From Methylolobus aquaticus (lineage in GTDB: Bacteria > Pseudomonadota > Gammaproteobacteria > Methylococcales > Methylococcaceae): DNA of 64,000 nucleotides. Where the stretch lies: assembly GCA_004168015.1 (NCBI GenBank), contig SEYW01000005.1, forward strand, positions 124,001 through 188,000, in the 5' to 3' direction. A program made the position numbers and the translations under genes. The notes under the pieces are model-generated. The model saw nothing but the letters and a program-made list of their open reading frames with translations. It did no database searches and had not been told where the DNA came from. Shown here in pieces: positions 9,628 through 17,454 of this stretch. Numbering within the stretch: the stretch's first letter is position 1; each line of letters begins with the position of its first letter.

Positions 9628-9866
9628 CCGTAGATTCCTTAATTCGCTTGCTCAAAGAGAAGGGGGCGCATCCAAACGCTGTAAGCGTTGGAATAGGTGT
9701 GCCACGAGCAGATGAAATGTACTGCTTGGTCAAGGACGGTAAACGTTGGGAAGTCTATTACGCGGAACGTGGCGAAAAGGTTGATCTGGAAGTGTTTGAA
9801 AGCGAGCATGACGCATGCACCCATCTTTACGATATTCTTAAGCTAGATTCATCTGTTTGGGTTTGA
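9624..9866 (+). CDS. presumed immunity protein to the TNT toxin
   Basis: 80 residues, starting with ATG at 9624 that overlaps the toxin stop codon (ATGA) and preceded by GGAGG at 9612-9616, so translation is coupled to the toxin gene. The product is small, acidic and soluble, with no signal peptide (MTVDSLIRLLKEKGAHPNA..., then AYCL-like MYCLVKDGKRWEVYYAERG and an acidic C-terminal half). Small cytosolic proteins directly after a toxin tip are immunity proteins in nearly all polymorphic toxin systems, so the function is inferred from position. Homologues next to other TNT-domain genes seem likely from memory, but I cannot check this. Low GC matches the toxin tip, suggesting the pair moved together. 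Confidence 0.75.
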   Translation: MTVDSLIRLLKEKGAHPNAVSVGIGVPRADEMYCLVKDGKRWEVYYAERGEKVDLEVFESEHDACTHLYDILKLDSSVWV

Positions 9867-10005
9867 GGATGTCAATCTATCGCACTCCTAGTAATCCAGG
9901 GCACGCCTAATGTTGTGCGTTTGGGGTAAAAAGTGGGGTAATGGAGTAATTCAGCCGCAATAGGCGCCTTGAAGGCCGTAATGAATGGACTGTTCTGTTT
10001 CTGAA

Positions 10006-10230
10006 ATGAATAAAGTTTTTCCCGCTGCCAATACACTTGAAGGCACGGAATTGCTCGGCGAGGCTGCATTGCGCTACGCCGATACACTGAAGAAGCTAAA
10101 AGTAGATCTGGATGTCTGGGTGGTGGAGTATTTTAATGAGATTACGGGCGATAAGTGGGTAATGGATTACCCGGAATCCGAAAGACAAGGAGGCGGTAAC
10201 CCTCGCCTCAGAAAGATGGGGCGTGCTTAG
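10006..10230 (+). CDS. orphan Imm27-like immunity protein
   Basis: 74 residues from ATG 10006 (MNKVFPAANTLEGTELLG); an in-frame ATG at 9985 would add seven residues. The N-terminal ETELTG-like wording and the C-terminal WVMDYPESERQGGGNPRL resemble the Imm27 family (WELTYPqSExHGGGPPxL). No toxin gene accompanies it, so it fits the pattern of orphan immunity genes that accumulate downstream of RHS toxins and protect against relatives' effectors. The middle is shorter than in typical Imm27 proteins (the second-domain RI..L segment is not obvious), so it may be divergent or decaying. No strong Shine-Dalgarno is seen. Confidence 0.55.
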   Translation: MNKVFPAANTLEGTELLGEAALRYADTLKKLKVDLDVWVVEYFNEITGDKWVMDYPESERQGGGNPRLRKMGRA

Positions 10231-10536
10231 TCGTTATGTACCTTGTCTAGGACCTAAATCACCATTATCGTTTGCTTCATCGGGACCGTGGCGCAGCAAG
10301 CGTCACGGTCTTGATTCCCTGAAGATAATGTTGTCCCCAATCTGAGTGGCGGTCCCTGCGACATTCGCTTATGCGAAGGAAGGAGATTCTAGTGCCAACT
10401 ACGCAGTTAAACTGCGTGTAAAGCTTCAGAAGTCGGCGCGGCGTGATTCGGCTGTCGCGGTTGTCGGCAGCGAACAACGGATCAAGGCGCGCAACCAGCT
10501 CCAACAAGAAATGGGTCTGATCCGGCCACGGAACAC
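10231..10536. other. non-coding stretch, possible remnant DNA
   Basis: About 300 bp between the orphan immunity gene and the truncated spl copy, with no plausible gene. Reading frames across it on the minus strand merge with the spl fragment but show no family resemblance. It may hold eroded remains of another toxin-tip or insertion sequence; nothing specific can be supported. Confidence 0.4.
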
Positions 10537-10698
10537 CGCCGGCTTCTGCTTCTGCAGCCGGAAGTTCTGCGCCTTGGGATTGAACACCTCGCCATAGCGC
10601 GCGCACGGCACGACCCGCGCCTCGGGGAAGCGGGCAATGACCTCGGCCGCGCGCGGATGGTCGCGGACGGCGTCTTCAAGGTAAAGCGTGTCGATCAG
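10537..10698 (-). pseudogene. truncated 5' copy of spl-family radical SAM gene
   Basis: The first 54 codons of the spl-family gene, from the CTG at 10698 through FRLQKQKPA, near-identical to the intact gene at 4776-4615. The frame then runs into unrelated sequence and stops at 10426, before the radical SAM cysteines, so no functional product is possible. The fragment marks the far boundary of the RHS island. Confidence 0.9.
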
Positions 10699-10735
10699 GG
10701 CTGGAACCGTGAGGGTGGCGTTGCCGGGACGGCGG
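10537..10735 (+). repeat. 199-bp direct repeat, copy B (truncated spl copy)
   Basis: Second copy of the direct repeat at 4615-4813, offset 5922 bp, three mismatches visible (one at the AAATTC/AAGTTC position and two near the CTG start). The right end stops at GACGGCGG, after which the flanks differ. Direct repeats of this kind are expected from a single-crossover integration or from duplication around an inserted segment. Confidence 0.95.
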
Positions 10736-11012
10736 CGCGGACGCGCGCCGGATGTTTCGGTTGCTGTGCGCCGATTTATGGTCGGGGGAGCGCGAGAGGG
10801 ATTTTAACCGACGCGTTTTCGCGGTGATTTTGGGTTTGCTCCCTTCAATAGCGTGATGCTCTGCACAGTTCCGAGAAAATAGTCAGGTTATCAGTGGTTA
10901 AAGTCGTGGCGCGCCGCTAGGTTTCCTCCTTGCGTGCGCAGGCTTTTGGGCAACGTACGTGGCCGAAGCCGCCAGCTTCCCAAGTGACATCGAACCCGAG
11001 AGGTAAAAGCTC
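10736..11012. other. intergenic region
   Basis: About 280 bp between copy B and the next gene. It contains GATTTTAAC and TGGGTTTGC words also seen upstream of copy A, suggesting diverged remains of the same spl upstream region. No promoter could be placed with confidence. A GAGAGG at 11000-11005 precedes the next start codon. Confidence 0.4.
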
Positions 11013-11498
11013 ATGTCCACCCACACCCTTCCAACCAAGACCCTGACCGAACAGGAAGTGGCCGAAATCGTGACGATGCTTGAAGCGTTGAAGGCCAAGT
11101 TCGATTTTCTGATCACCCTGACCGCGCAGGAGCGGCGCGAATTGCCCAAGCTGGGAGAACGATCGATCGGTTTCGAGGAGAAGTGTGCTCAACACATGAC
11201 CTCCCATCCGGAATTCCTTCCGGGCTTTCTCGTTCTGGACGAGCTCAACCAGGAGCGGACCCTGCGCAGCCACTTGATGCGTTGCTTCGCCCCTTTGCAG
11301 GCATTGTCTAGCGCCATGGAAGACACGTTGATGGCAGTCGGTAGCGACATCTGGCTTGCGGACCTCGCCTTCTATCACAGCGCGCAGGATGCAGCGCGTC
11401 GGAAGCTCCCCGGGGCGGAGGCGATTTGTAATGACCTGAGTTCCCGGTTCCCTGGGGGCGGGCGGAAAAAGGAAACTGCAGAGCCGGTTCCTGCCTGA
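11013..11498 (+). CDS. hypothetical protein, alpha-helical
   Basis: 161 residues, function not recognised. It reads as an all-helical cytosolic protein with no signal peptide or membrane segment: LTEQEVAEIVTMLEALKAKF at 11-30, then a PKLGERSIGFEEKCAQHM segment and a C-terminal helix pair ending in a Gly/Lys/Glu-rich tail. A mid-protein stretch (LPGFLVLDELNQER) and a second (DLAFYHSAQDAARR) look like conserved surface motifs. ATG at 11013 is preceded by GAGAGG about 8 bases upstream. It stands alone, with the terminator-like hairpin at 11620 about 120 bp after its stop. Codon use is like the GC-rich host, unlike the operon that follows. Confidence 0.7.
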   Translation: MSTHTLPTKTLTEQEVAEIVTMLEALKAKFDFLITLTAQERRELPKLGERSIGFEEKCAQHMTSHPEFLPGFLVLDELNQERTLRSHLMRCFAPLQALSSAMEDTLMAVGSDIWLADLAFYHSAQDAARRKLPGAEAICNDLSSRFPGGGRKKETAEPVPA

Positions 11499-11619
11499 GC
11501 ACCTGCGACTCTTTCGTGGCCGGCTGAGTCGCCCTGCAAACCGCGCCCGACCTGGAGCGCTGCGTCACCATCGCGCAAAGGAAAAGCCGAGGTGTAGATG
11601 ACATGGACGCCGACCCTCT

Positions 11620-11665
11620 AACCCGCGGCGGACAATATCGCAGAACCGCCGTGGGTTCTTTTCTT
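11620..11665 (+). terminator. Rho-independent terminator
   Basis: AACCCGCGGCGG at 11620-11631 pairs with CCGCCGTGGGTT at 11646-11657 (one G-T pair) around a 14-base loop, followed by CTTTTCTT. Likely ends the transcript of the gene at 11013. Confidence 0.7.
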
Positions 11666-12201
11666 CCCGACATCGACTTTCCGTAGCTCCGGTACGACCC
11701 AAAATGGCGCGCGATGCGCGTTTCATAGCGTCGCCTCGAACACTCAAAGAATCTACTGAGACAATCCGGGCGTCGAGCCCATCACTGCGAGCGTCGTGAT
11801 CGCTGCTCGGAGACTCGTGGTGGATGTTCCGAAAGGAAAAACCGCGGACCGGAACTTGGTGCTCCGGGCACTGAGCAGCTTGGCTGGTAGTTCTAGTGTC
11901 TCGGCCGAGTGATTCTGTGCGGTCAGTGTTGTTCCCATGATCGCTGGCGCGCTTCGGATTGTCGGCCGAGTAGCTCCGCGTGGGTGCGAAGCAGGCATCA
12001 TCGCCTGGGCCCGGTGAGGCATCGTTCACATTGGCTCCAATGCGCCCCGCTATAACCAGCTGCATTGAAAATTTCGCTGGCCGCACCAGAGTCTTACCGC
12101 TATACTCGCGACGTGACGGGGCCAGGAGGGCGCCGCTAACTAAAAACAATCAGGCACTCCCTACTAACCGTTCTATCCGGTTACCATGCAAGGAGACGCA
12201 A
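11666..12201. other. intergenic region upstream of the Dcd-like operon
   Basis: About 540 bp without a convincing gene; the long frames on both strands here show no family resemblance and change composition along their length. It should include the promoter of the following three-gene operon. A clear Shine-Dalgarno AGGAG lies at 12191-12195. Confidence 0.5.
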
Positions 12202-12546
12202 ATGCTTGCGGCACGCTCAAACACAGTTGACACCCTTGAACTGGTTCGTCTGACCTTAACACTAGTTCTTGATTCCAGTGGGCAAATTCCGGACGGCTTG
12301 AGGGAGTATTTTGCCCGAGTCCTGACCGAAGCAAGGACTTTACGTGGTTCTCCCAGAGAGGCCCCAAAGGGTGTTTTGCCAGAATCGATCGATCTGGCGT
12401 ACACGTTAGCGACGGACCCAGGCTTTTGCAATGACTTGGACAACGTCGCTGATCTCGATTCGATAACACCTCAGTTGGCCGAAAGGCTGCTTGCGAGAAT
12501 GGAGCGTGAGCCAGTTTACACTGACGACTTTGCACTTGCTTCGTGA
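12202..12546 (+). CDS. small hypothetical protein, first gene of Dcd-like operon
   Basis: 114 residues from ATG 12202, chosen because AGGAG sits seven bases upstream; the frame is open further but without such a signal. No known family was recognised. The sequence looks helical and acidic with no signal or membrane segment (LELVRLTLTLVLDSSGQIPD near 14-33; DSITPQLAERLLARME near the end). Its 3' end overlaps the next gene by about 41 bp, so the two are translationally coupled. By analogy with toxin-antitoxin or defence operons it could be a regulator or a partner subunit, but this is inference from position only. Confidence 0.65.
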   Translation: MLAARSNTVDTLELVRLTLTLVLDSSGQIPDGLREYFARVLTEARTLRGSPREAPKGVLPESIDLAYTLATDPGFCNDLDNVADLDSITPQLAERLLARMEREPVYTDDFALAS

Positions 12547-13549
12547 TGAATTGACATCCCTGTCACGAACGCCTTTCTTCAGTCCTTCATTGGAAAGCTA
12601 TCTACGCAACCTTATCCAGATACTCGGGCAGGTCATAGCTGTCTACGACACTTTGCCGGCCCAGACGTCAAGGAGCATAGCACAGCACATTTGGAGAGCG
12701 ACTAAATACCTTAAGGGTGGGACGTCAAAGACGGTCCCGTATGAGACAGTATATGCTCTGAATCTCGCTTTGCAAGATTGGACTACTCACCCGAGCCAAA
12801 TCACAACGGCCCTTTCAGAAGACCCGGATGACTATCACTTCTGGAGCATAGACCCAGGAAAGGTAATCCGACAGTTTTTGCCGGGGGTGAGCTTTAATGT
12901 GGAGTTGATTCAGATCGCTTTGCCGCGGCTTTACCGCCACCGTCCGCTCTATAACGTTGCTCTTTATCATGAGTTGGGGCACTACGTAGATACCCACTAT
13001 CAGATCTCAAAATACTCGCTAATCCTATCGCCGCTGCCTAGCGGGACCCCAGATCATTTGGTTCAGGTTGCGCTAAGCCATCGCCGAGAATTCTTTGCTG
13101 ACTTATTTGCTGCAAGCTACACCGGAAAGGCTATCCACAAGTTTTTGGCTGCGATTGCTGGCGAGTGCCGTTCAACCGCCACCCACCCAGCAACGAATGA
13201 TCGGTTGCAGGTTGTGGATGATTTTGTCGATGGAAGAGCCAATCGGGTAGTCGAGTTCTTTCGCCAAATCTTAAAAGAGCGTGATCTTCCGTCTTTGGAA
13301 ATTCGATATACACGTCCCGATGTAAGTGGCTGTTTTAATGGGATACGCCCTTACAGGATTGCGAACGATGCCGAATTGCATGGGATCTTAGAAGCCGGGT
13401 GGTTGTTTGGTGAGCACGCGTTGCGTAGAAACTCCTTTCCTTGGCTCCATATGGAGTCGGAAGACGTTTCTCGTATAGTTAATGATCTTGTTGAGAAGTC
13501 AATACGTAATCGTATGACTGTTCTGAAGTGGCAGTATGCTAATACTTAG
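12506..13549 (+). CDS. HExxH zinc metallopeptidase-like protein
   Basis: About 347 residues, unrecognised as a named family. The centre carries LYHELGHYVD (HELGH at nt 12968-12982), the gluzincin zinc motif, and about 40 residues later HRREFFADLFAA, an ExxAD-type third-ligand motif (Glu at 13088) like that of M48 peptidases. This makes a zinc peptidase fold likely. There is no signal peptide or clear membrane helix, so it should act in the cytoplasm. The start is uncertain: TTG 12491 or GTG 12506, the latter used here. It overlaps the small gene before it and the Dcd-like gene after it (14 bp), forming a compact operon. Base composition is markedly more AT-rich than the flanking host genes, suggesting horizontal transfer. 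Role in a defence operon is inferred from context. Confidence 0.75.
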   Translation: MSQFTLTTLHLLRDELTSLSRTPFFSPSLESYLRNLIQILGQVIAVYDTLPAQTSRSIAQHIWRATKYLKGGTSKTVPYETVYALNLALQDWTTHPSQITTALSEDPDDYHFWSIDPGKVIRQFLPGVSFNVELIQIALPRLYRHRPLYNVALYHELGHYVDTHYQISKYSLILSPLPSGTPDHLVQVALSHRREFFADLFAASYTGKAIHKFLAAIAGECRSTATHPATNDRLQVVDDFVDGRANRVVEFFRQILKERDLPSLEIRYTRPDVSGCFNGIRPYRIANDAELHGILEAGWLFGEHALRRNSFPWLHMESEDVSRIVNDLVEKSIRNRMTVLKWQYANT

Positions 13550-14180
13550 CGGTAAGGTGCTGAGGGATTTGATCCTCTCTGACGCCGAGGATTCCATATT
13601 TCTCGATCCGCTTCTTGATTTAAATCAGATCGGTCAGGTAACGGTAGATATAAGGTTAGGTTATGACTTTCTGGTTTCGGTGGTCACGAGAAAGCCTTAC
13701 GTTGAGCTTTCGGCGCGCGACGGCGATTTCAGGAGAGGAATTGGAAGCTACTTCCAGGAAACCCGGCGCGAACTCGGTGACAAATTTGTTCTCTATCCTG
13801 GTCAGGTTGTTGTAACCACGTCTCTTGAATACTTGTCTCTTCCGCCAAATATTTACTCTGACATACTCACGAGAAGTAGTTACACGCGGCTGGGGGTTCA
13901 CCTAAACACTATGGTGCAGCCCGGTTTTAAGGGGTGCATCTCGCTAGAGTTATGCAATCAGGGAAACAATGCTATTGAGATGATAGTGGGCAGTCGCATT
14001 TGCCAGGCACGATTCTTCCAACTCTCACACCAAGTGGAGTACATCGACGGAGACAATTGGCGAAAATACTACGGCGATGTGCGCCCTACAGTATCGAAGG
14101 CAGATCTCGATGGCGACCTAACTTCTCTCCGCGATGCGCAGCGGCAGTTTGATGGCAACATGTCGCCCCTTGTCCCTTAG
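13536..14180 (+). CDS. dCTP deaminase / dUTPase-like protein
   Basis: 214 residues of the trimeric dCTP-deaminase/dUTPase fold. The signature VDIRLGYDF occurs at 37-45. The active-site block reads TRSSYTRLG at 112-120, VQPGFKGCISLELCNQGN at 127-144. R113, S114/S115, R118 and E138 occupy the positions of the E. coli Dcd catalytic residues, so deaminase activity is plausible. The housekeeping enzyme is about 190 residues and the N- and C-terminal parts differ here, so this looks like a divergent, accessory Dcd. It starts inside the metallopeptidase-like gene (14-bp overlap) and is AT-richer than the host. Stand-alone dCTP deaminases that deplete dCTP during phage infection are known defence effectors; here the neighbouring type III R-M system supports such a role. 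Confidence 0.82.
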   Translation: MLILSGKVLRDLILSDAEDSIFLDPLLDLNQIGQVTVDIRLGYDFLVSVVTRKPYVELSARDGDFRRGIGSYFQETRRELGDKFVLYPGQVVVTTSLEYLSLPPNIYSDILTRSSYTRLGVHLNTMVQPGFKGCISLELCNQGNNAIEMIVGSRICQARFFQLSHQVEYIDGDNWRKYYGDVRPTVSKADLDGDLTSLRDAQRQFDGNMSPLVP

Positions 14181-14310
14181 TCGCGGCTGGTTCGTCAATC
14201 TCAGGTGGGGCACTTCATTGTGCTTCCCATCGCAAATCGCGCGAGAAATGAAGCTGGCACTCTCAACGGTGAAGACGCTCGCCCTTTTCCGTCCTTGAAA
14301 TTATCGGCCC

Positions 14311-17300
14311 CTAACCAAACTCAAACTGCCCTTCATCCCACTGGGCGGCCGTGTAATCATTGAGCGCAATCCCAGCCGCTGCCGGGTCGGTGACCAGCAG
14401 GTAGTGCCAAGTGCCGTGCTGTCCAAGCCGGTTCACCGCATTGACCCAGCGTTCTGCCGCTTTCGCTTTTATGTCGGCGCTGTCGATGACCTGGCCTTTG
14501 ATCTCCACAATCACGTTAAGACCAGCGTCGGTGACAACGAGAAAATCCGGCACGTATCGGGCCGGGATGCCTTTGTTGCGGTAGGGGATGAAAAAGCCCA
14601 GGCGGTCGTTCTTGACCCACTTCGTCACGCCGGGGTGACTGTCGAGTAGGAATGCCGCGCTCTGCTCCCATTTCTTCGTGTCGGCCACCATCGCGTTGAG
14701 GTGGCACTTGGTGACCGGGTAAATCGGCTTGGTGGTGTGGAAATCCACATACAGTGTGCTCCCGCGTCCGGCCGCGCCTTGCGGGATTACAGCCACTTCG
14801 GCGCTCCCGGCCGCGGTGCCCTTCTTGATTGCTTCCAGCAGTGAACCAATGGCGGCCTGCATGTACTCGCCCACCAGTAGGACATCGCAGGGCTGGCTCC
14901 CGCCTTTCCGATCGAGCTTTTCGGCCAGGAACCGCTTCGCTGCGAAGGCGACCTTCGGGAACAAGACCTGCACCGGAACGGCTGCCGCGCCGTTGTCCTT
15001 TTGCCAGCGGACGCAAATCTCCCGCGCCAGCTTGAAGGCAACCTGCTGCTCCCGAAACATCCGTCGCCAGTCCTTCAGGGACAGAACCGGTTTTTCGCCC
15101 GGGCCGTAAGCTGCGAGTGCGCCATCTGGCGTCGTCAGAGGGGTTAGCTCGACCGTTTGCGGAATGTTAATTGGGTCGATCGTAACCTTGGCAACCTGGT
15201 CCCAATCCACAAAGACATCGAACTGTCCGGATTCGTGATAGCCGGTCACGATCGGGAACGTGATTTCGTAGGTGGCCTTCTCCGGTACGGAATAGATATG
15301 GCTCGGGTCTGGCGCTTCGGGGGTCGGACCAGCGGGCGCCACCTTGAACGGAATCAGCTCGAAGGGAACCCCGAACACCTTGGCGGTCTCTTCGGCGAAC
15401 ATCTGGGACTCTTCATTCAGTGCGTAGCTCTTCCGGCGCAGGGCGCGGCCGACGACCTGCTCACACAAGAGTTGCGAGCCAAACGGCCGTAGACCGACGA
15501 TATGGGTGACGGTGTTGGCATCCCAGCCCTCGGCTAGCATTGCGACCGAGACGATGCAGCGGATGTCCCGGCCCGGCGGAATCCGCTCGTCCATCCATTT
15601 CAACGAGCCGTCGTTGTCTTCGCTGGCGACTTTCTCATTGTGCTTGCGGACGAGCTCCGACCAGTCTTCGGGGATCTTCCCACCCGGCCACTCGGCCTTG
15701 CCGGTGGTTTCGAGGATGAAGCGCAGCCGCCGCGTCTCATCCTTGGTGCCGCCCTCTTCGATGTCTTCGATGACCTTCGAGTCAATGCGGACCGTGACCT
15801 CCTGCCCCGGCTGGTTCTTGAACCAGGGCGGCGACACGCCATAGCCATCATTTCCGTTCGCCAGCCAGCCGTACACTTCCTTGGCGACGGCGGTATCCCG
15901 GCACACCACGATGAACACCGGTGGCACGGGGTGTTTGTGCTGCTGTTTCGAGGTGCGTTCCCATTCAGTGAAGCGCTGATGCCATTCCGCCGCCAGCAGG
16001 TTGATAGGGGCACTGGCATAGTTCATCACGAGTTCCGGGGTCAGCTTTTTGCCATAGCCGTCTTCTTCGGCCTTGGCCTGAACCCAGCGCCATATATTGA
16101 AATAGGCCGCCTCGTCGGCCCCGGTTACATCGCGCGACGGCAACTGCGGAATCTTGACCAGACCGGATTCAATTGCATCCAACAGCCCGAAATCCGCAAC
16201 GATCCACGGAAACGGCTTGCCTACTTCGTTGCCCGAGCCTTGTATATAGAAGGGCGTAGCGGATAGATCCACGCAGAGGTTGATGCCGCGCTTGCGTCTA
16301 CCCCCGGCCAGCTTGTTGATGCGGTCGAGACCTTCAATCCAGATGGTCGCCTCGCGCGCGTTCTTCTTGGCGAGGTCTTTGTCTTCATCGAGGGACTGTT
16401 CGTCCCCGGTCACGTCCCCGCGCCGATAGGCGTGGTGGGCTTCATCGTTGAAGACCAGCCAATGCGGACTCCGCCCCTTCCCGCTGCCGAGTTCCTGCCG
16501 GATACGCTTGAACCATGCCGCGTCGGACTCGAAGTATTTCACCTCGAGTGATTCATTGTCCTTGCCCGCATTCTTGACCACTTCCACCGGCTCGCCGGTC
16601 TTGACCACCTTGGCCGAGGTTCCGTTGACTGTGTTGGTTTCCTTCTTCGCCAGCCGGTGCCAGTTGGCGATCATCAACTCGCCCCGGCGCAGCTCTTCCA
16701 TCCGCTGTGGCGGTACCAACTGGCGGGTGCGATACAGGCTCAAGTCGCCGAGCGCCGGATCGAGTTCCTGCAAGCGCTCGCGGATGGTGACGTTCGGGCA
16801 GACAATCAGAATGGTGTCGGAGAACCGGTCATCCGTGGGCGCGGCCGCGCGGTTCAAAATTGACCACGCTGCCAGCATGCCCATGACGGTCGTCTTGCCG
16901 GAGCCGGTCGCCATCTTGCAGGCGTAGCGGACGAATGCCTTAATGCCGGCGGCCTTGGATTCGAGGCCGGGTTCGTCTTTGGGGATCGCTGGCAGCCCCG
17001 TACGATAGTGCTCGCTCGCCTCGATCAGGAAGATGATTGTTTCAACCGCCTCGATTTGCGCGAAGAACAGCCGTTGCATCCGGTCTTCGCCGCGCCAGTG
17101 TTCCAGTAGCTCCTTCGTGACGCTGGAAGCGCCGTCATAGACGATTCCTGAACTGCGAGTGCCGTCGCGCCATTCTTGAAGGCGCGCGCGGATGCTGTTG
17201 ACGATGGCGAGTTCGACTTCCTCTCCCTTCTCGGTCTCGAACAGCTCGACCTGCGCCTTGTTCTTGCGGCCCCGCCCGGAGTGTTCCGGCACCCGGTAAA

Positions 17301-17454
17301 AGTAGCTGGCCCGCCGCCGGCCGCTCGCTTTAACGGGCGGCTTGCCTCGTTCAATCTGCCAGTGAAATTGTGGCTCGCAGAACGGCGAATTGATGATTGG
17401 TGAGTCGACCTCAGCGGGTGTTATCGCGGGCAACTCCTCTTTGGCGGTTGCCAT
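14311..17454 (-). CDS. type III restriction enzyme, Res subunit
   Basis: 1047-residue helicase-endonuclease that cuts DNA together with Mod after ATP-driven translocation or sliding. Walker A is MATGSGKT at 181-188, Walker B NDEAHHAY near 335-342, further SF2 motifs appear as LSATPFY, SVAMLAEGWD and VGRALRR. The C-terminal nuclease of the PD-(D/E)xK type is PDF at 969 with VEIK (E984, K986). All catalytic parts look intact and the length is normal. The ATG overlaps the mod stop codon by one base (TGATG), so the two subunits are translationally coupled in the usual mod-res order. No frameshift is apparent. Confidence 0.95.
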   Translation of the reverse strand: MATAKEELPAITPAEVDSPIINSPFCEPQFHWQIERGKPPVKASGRRRASYFYRVPEHSGRGRKNKAQVELFETEKGEEVELAIVNSIRARLQEWRDGTRSSGIVYDGASSVTKELLEHWRGEDRMQRLFFAQIEAVETIIFLIEASEHYRTGLPAIPKDEPGLESKAAGIKAFVRYACKMATGSGKTTVMGMLAAWSILNRAAAPTDDRFSDTILIVCPNVTIRERLQELDPALGDLSLYRTRQLVPPQRMEELRRGELMIANWHRLAKKETNTVNGTSAKVVKTGEPVEVVKNAGKDNESLEVKYFESDAAWFKRIRQELGSGKGRSPHWLVFNDEAHHAYRRGDVTGDEQSLDEDKDLAKKNAREATIWIEGLDRINKLAGGRRKRGINLCVDLSATPFYIQGSGNEVGKPFPWIVADFGLLDAIESGLVKIPQLPSRDVTGADEAAYFNIWRWVQAKAEEDGYGKKLTPELVMNYASAPINLLAAEWHQRFTEWERTSKQQHKHPVPPVFIVVCRDTAVAKEVYGWLANGNDGYGVSPPWFKNQPGQEVTVRIDSKVIEDIEEGGTKDETRRLRFILETTGKAEWPGGKIPEDWSELVRKHNEKVASEDNDGSLKWMDERIPPGRDIRCIVSVAMLAEGWDANTVTHIVGLRPFGSQLLCEQVVGRALRRKSYALNEESQMFAEETAKVFGVPFELIPFKVAPAGPTPEAPDPSHIYSVPEKATYEITFPIVTGYHESGQFDVFVDWDQVAKVTIDPINIPQTVELTPLTTPDGALAAYGPGEKPVLSLKDWRRMFREQQVAFKLAREICVRWQKDNGAAAVPVQVLFPKVAFAAKRFLAEKLDRKGGSQPCDVLLVGEYMQAAIGSLLEAIKKGTAAGSAEVAVIPQGAAGRGSTLYVDFHTTKPIYPVTKCHLNAMVADTKKWEQSAAFLLDSHPGVTKWVKNDRLGFFIPYRNKGIPARYVPDFLVVTDAGLNVIVEIKGQVIDSADIKAKAAERWVNAVNRLGQHGTWHYLLVTDPAAAGIALNDYTAAQWDEGQFEFG

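Noticed and set aside
10231-10536. Remnant of an insertion sequence transposase
   Set aside because: A faint resemblance in one minus-strand frame is too short and unsupported; no terminal inverted repeats or target duplication found.
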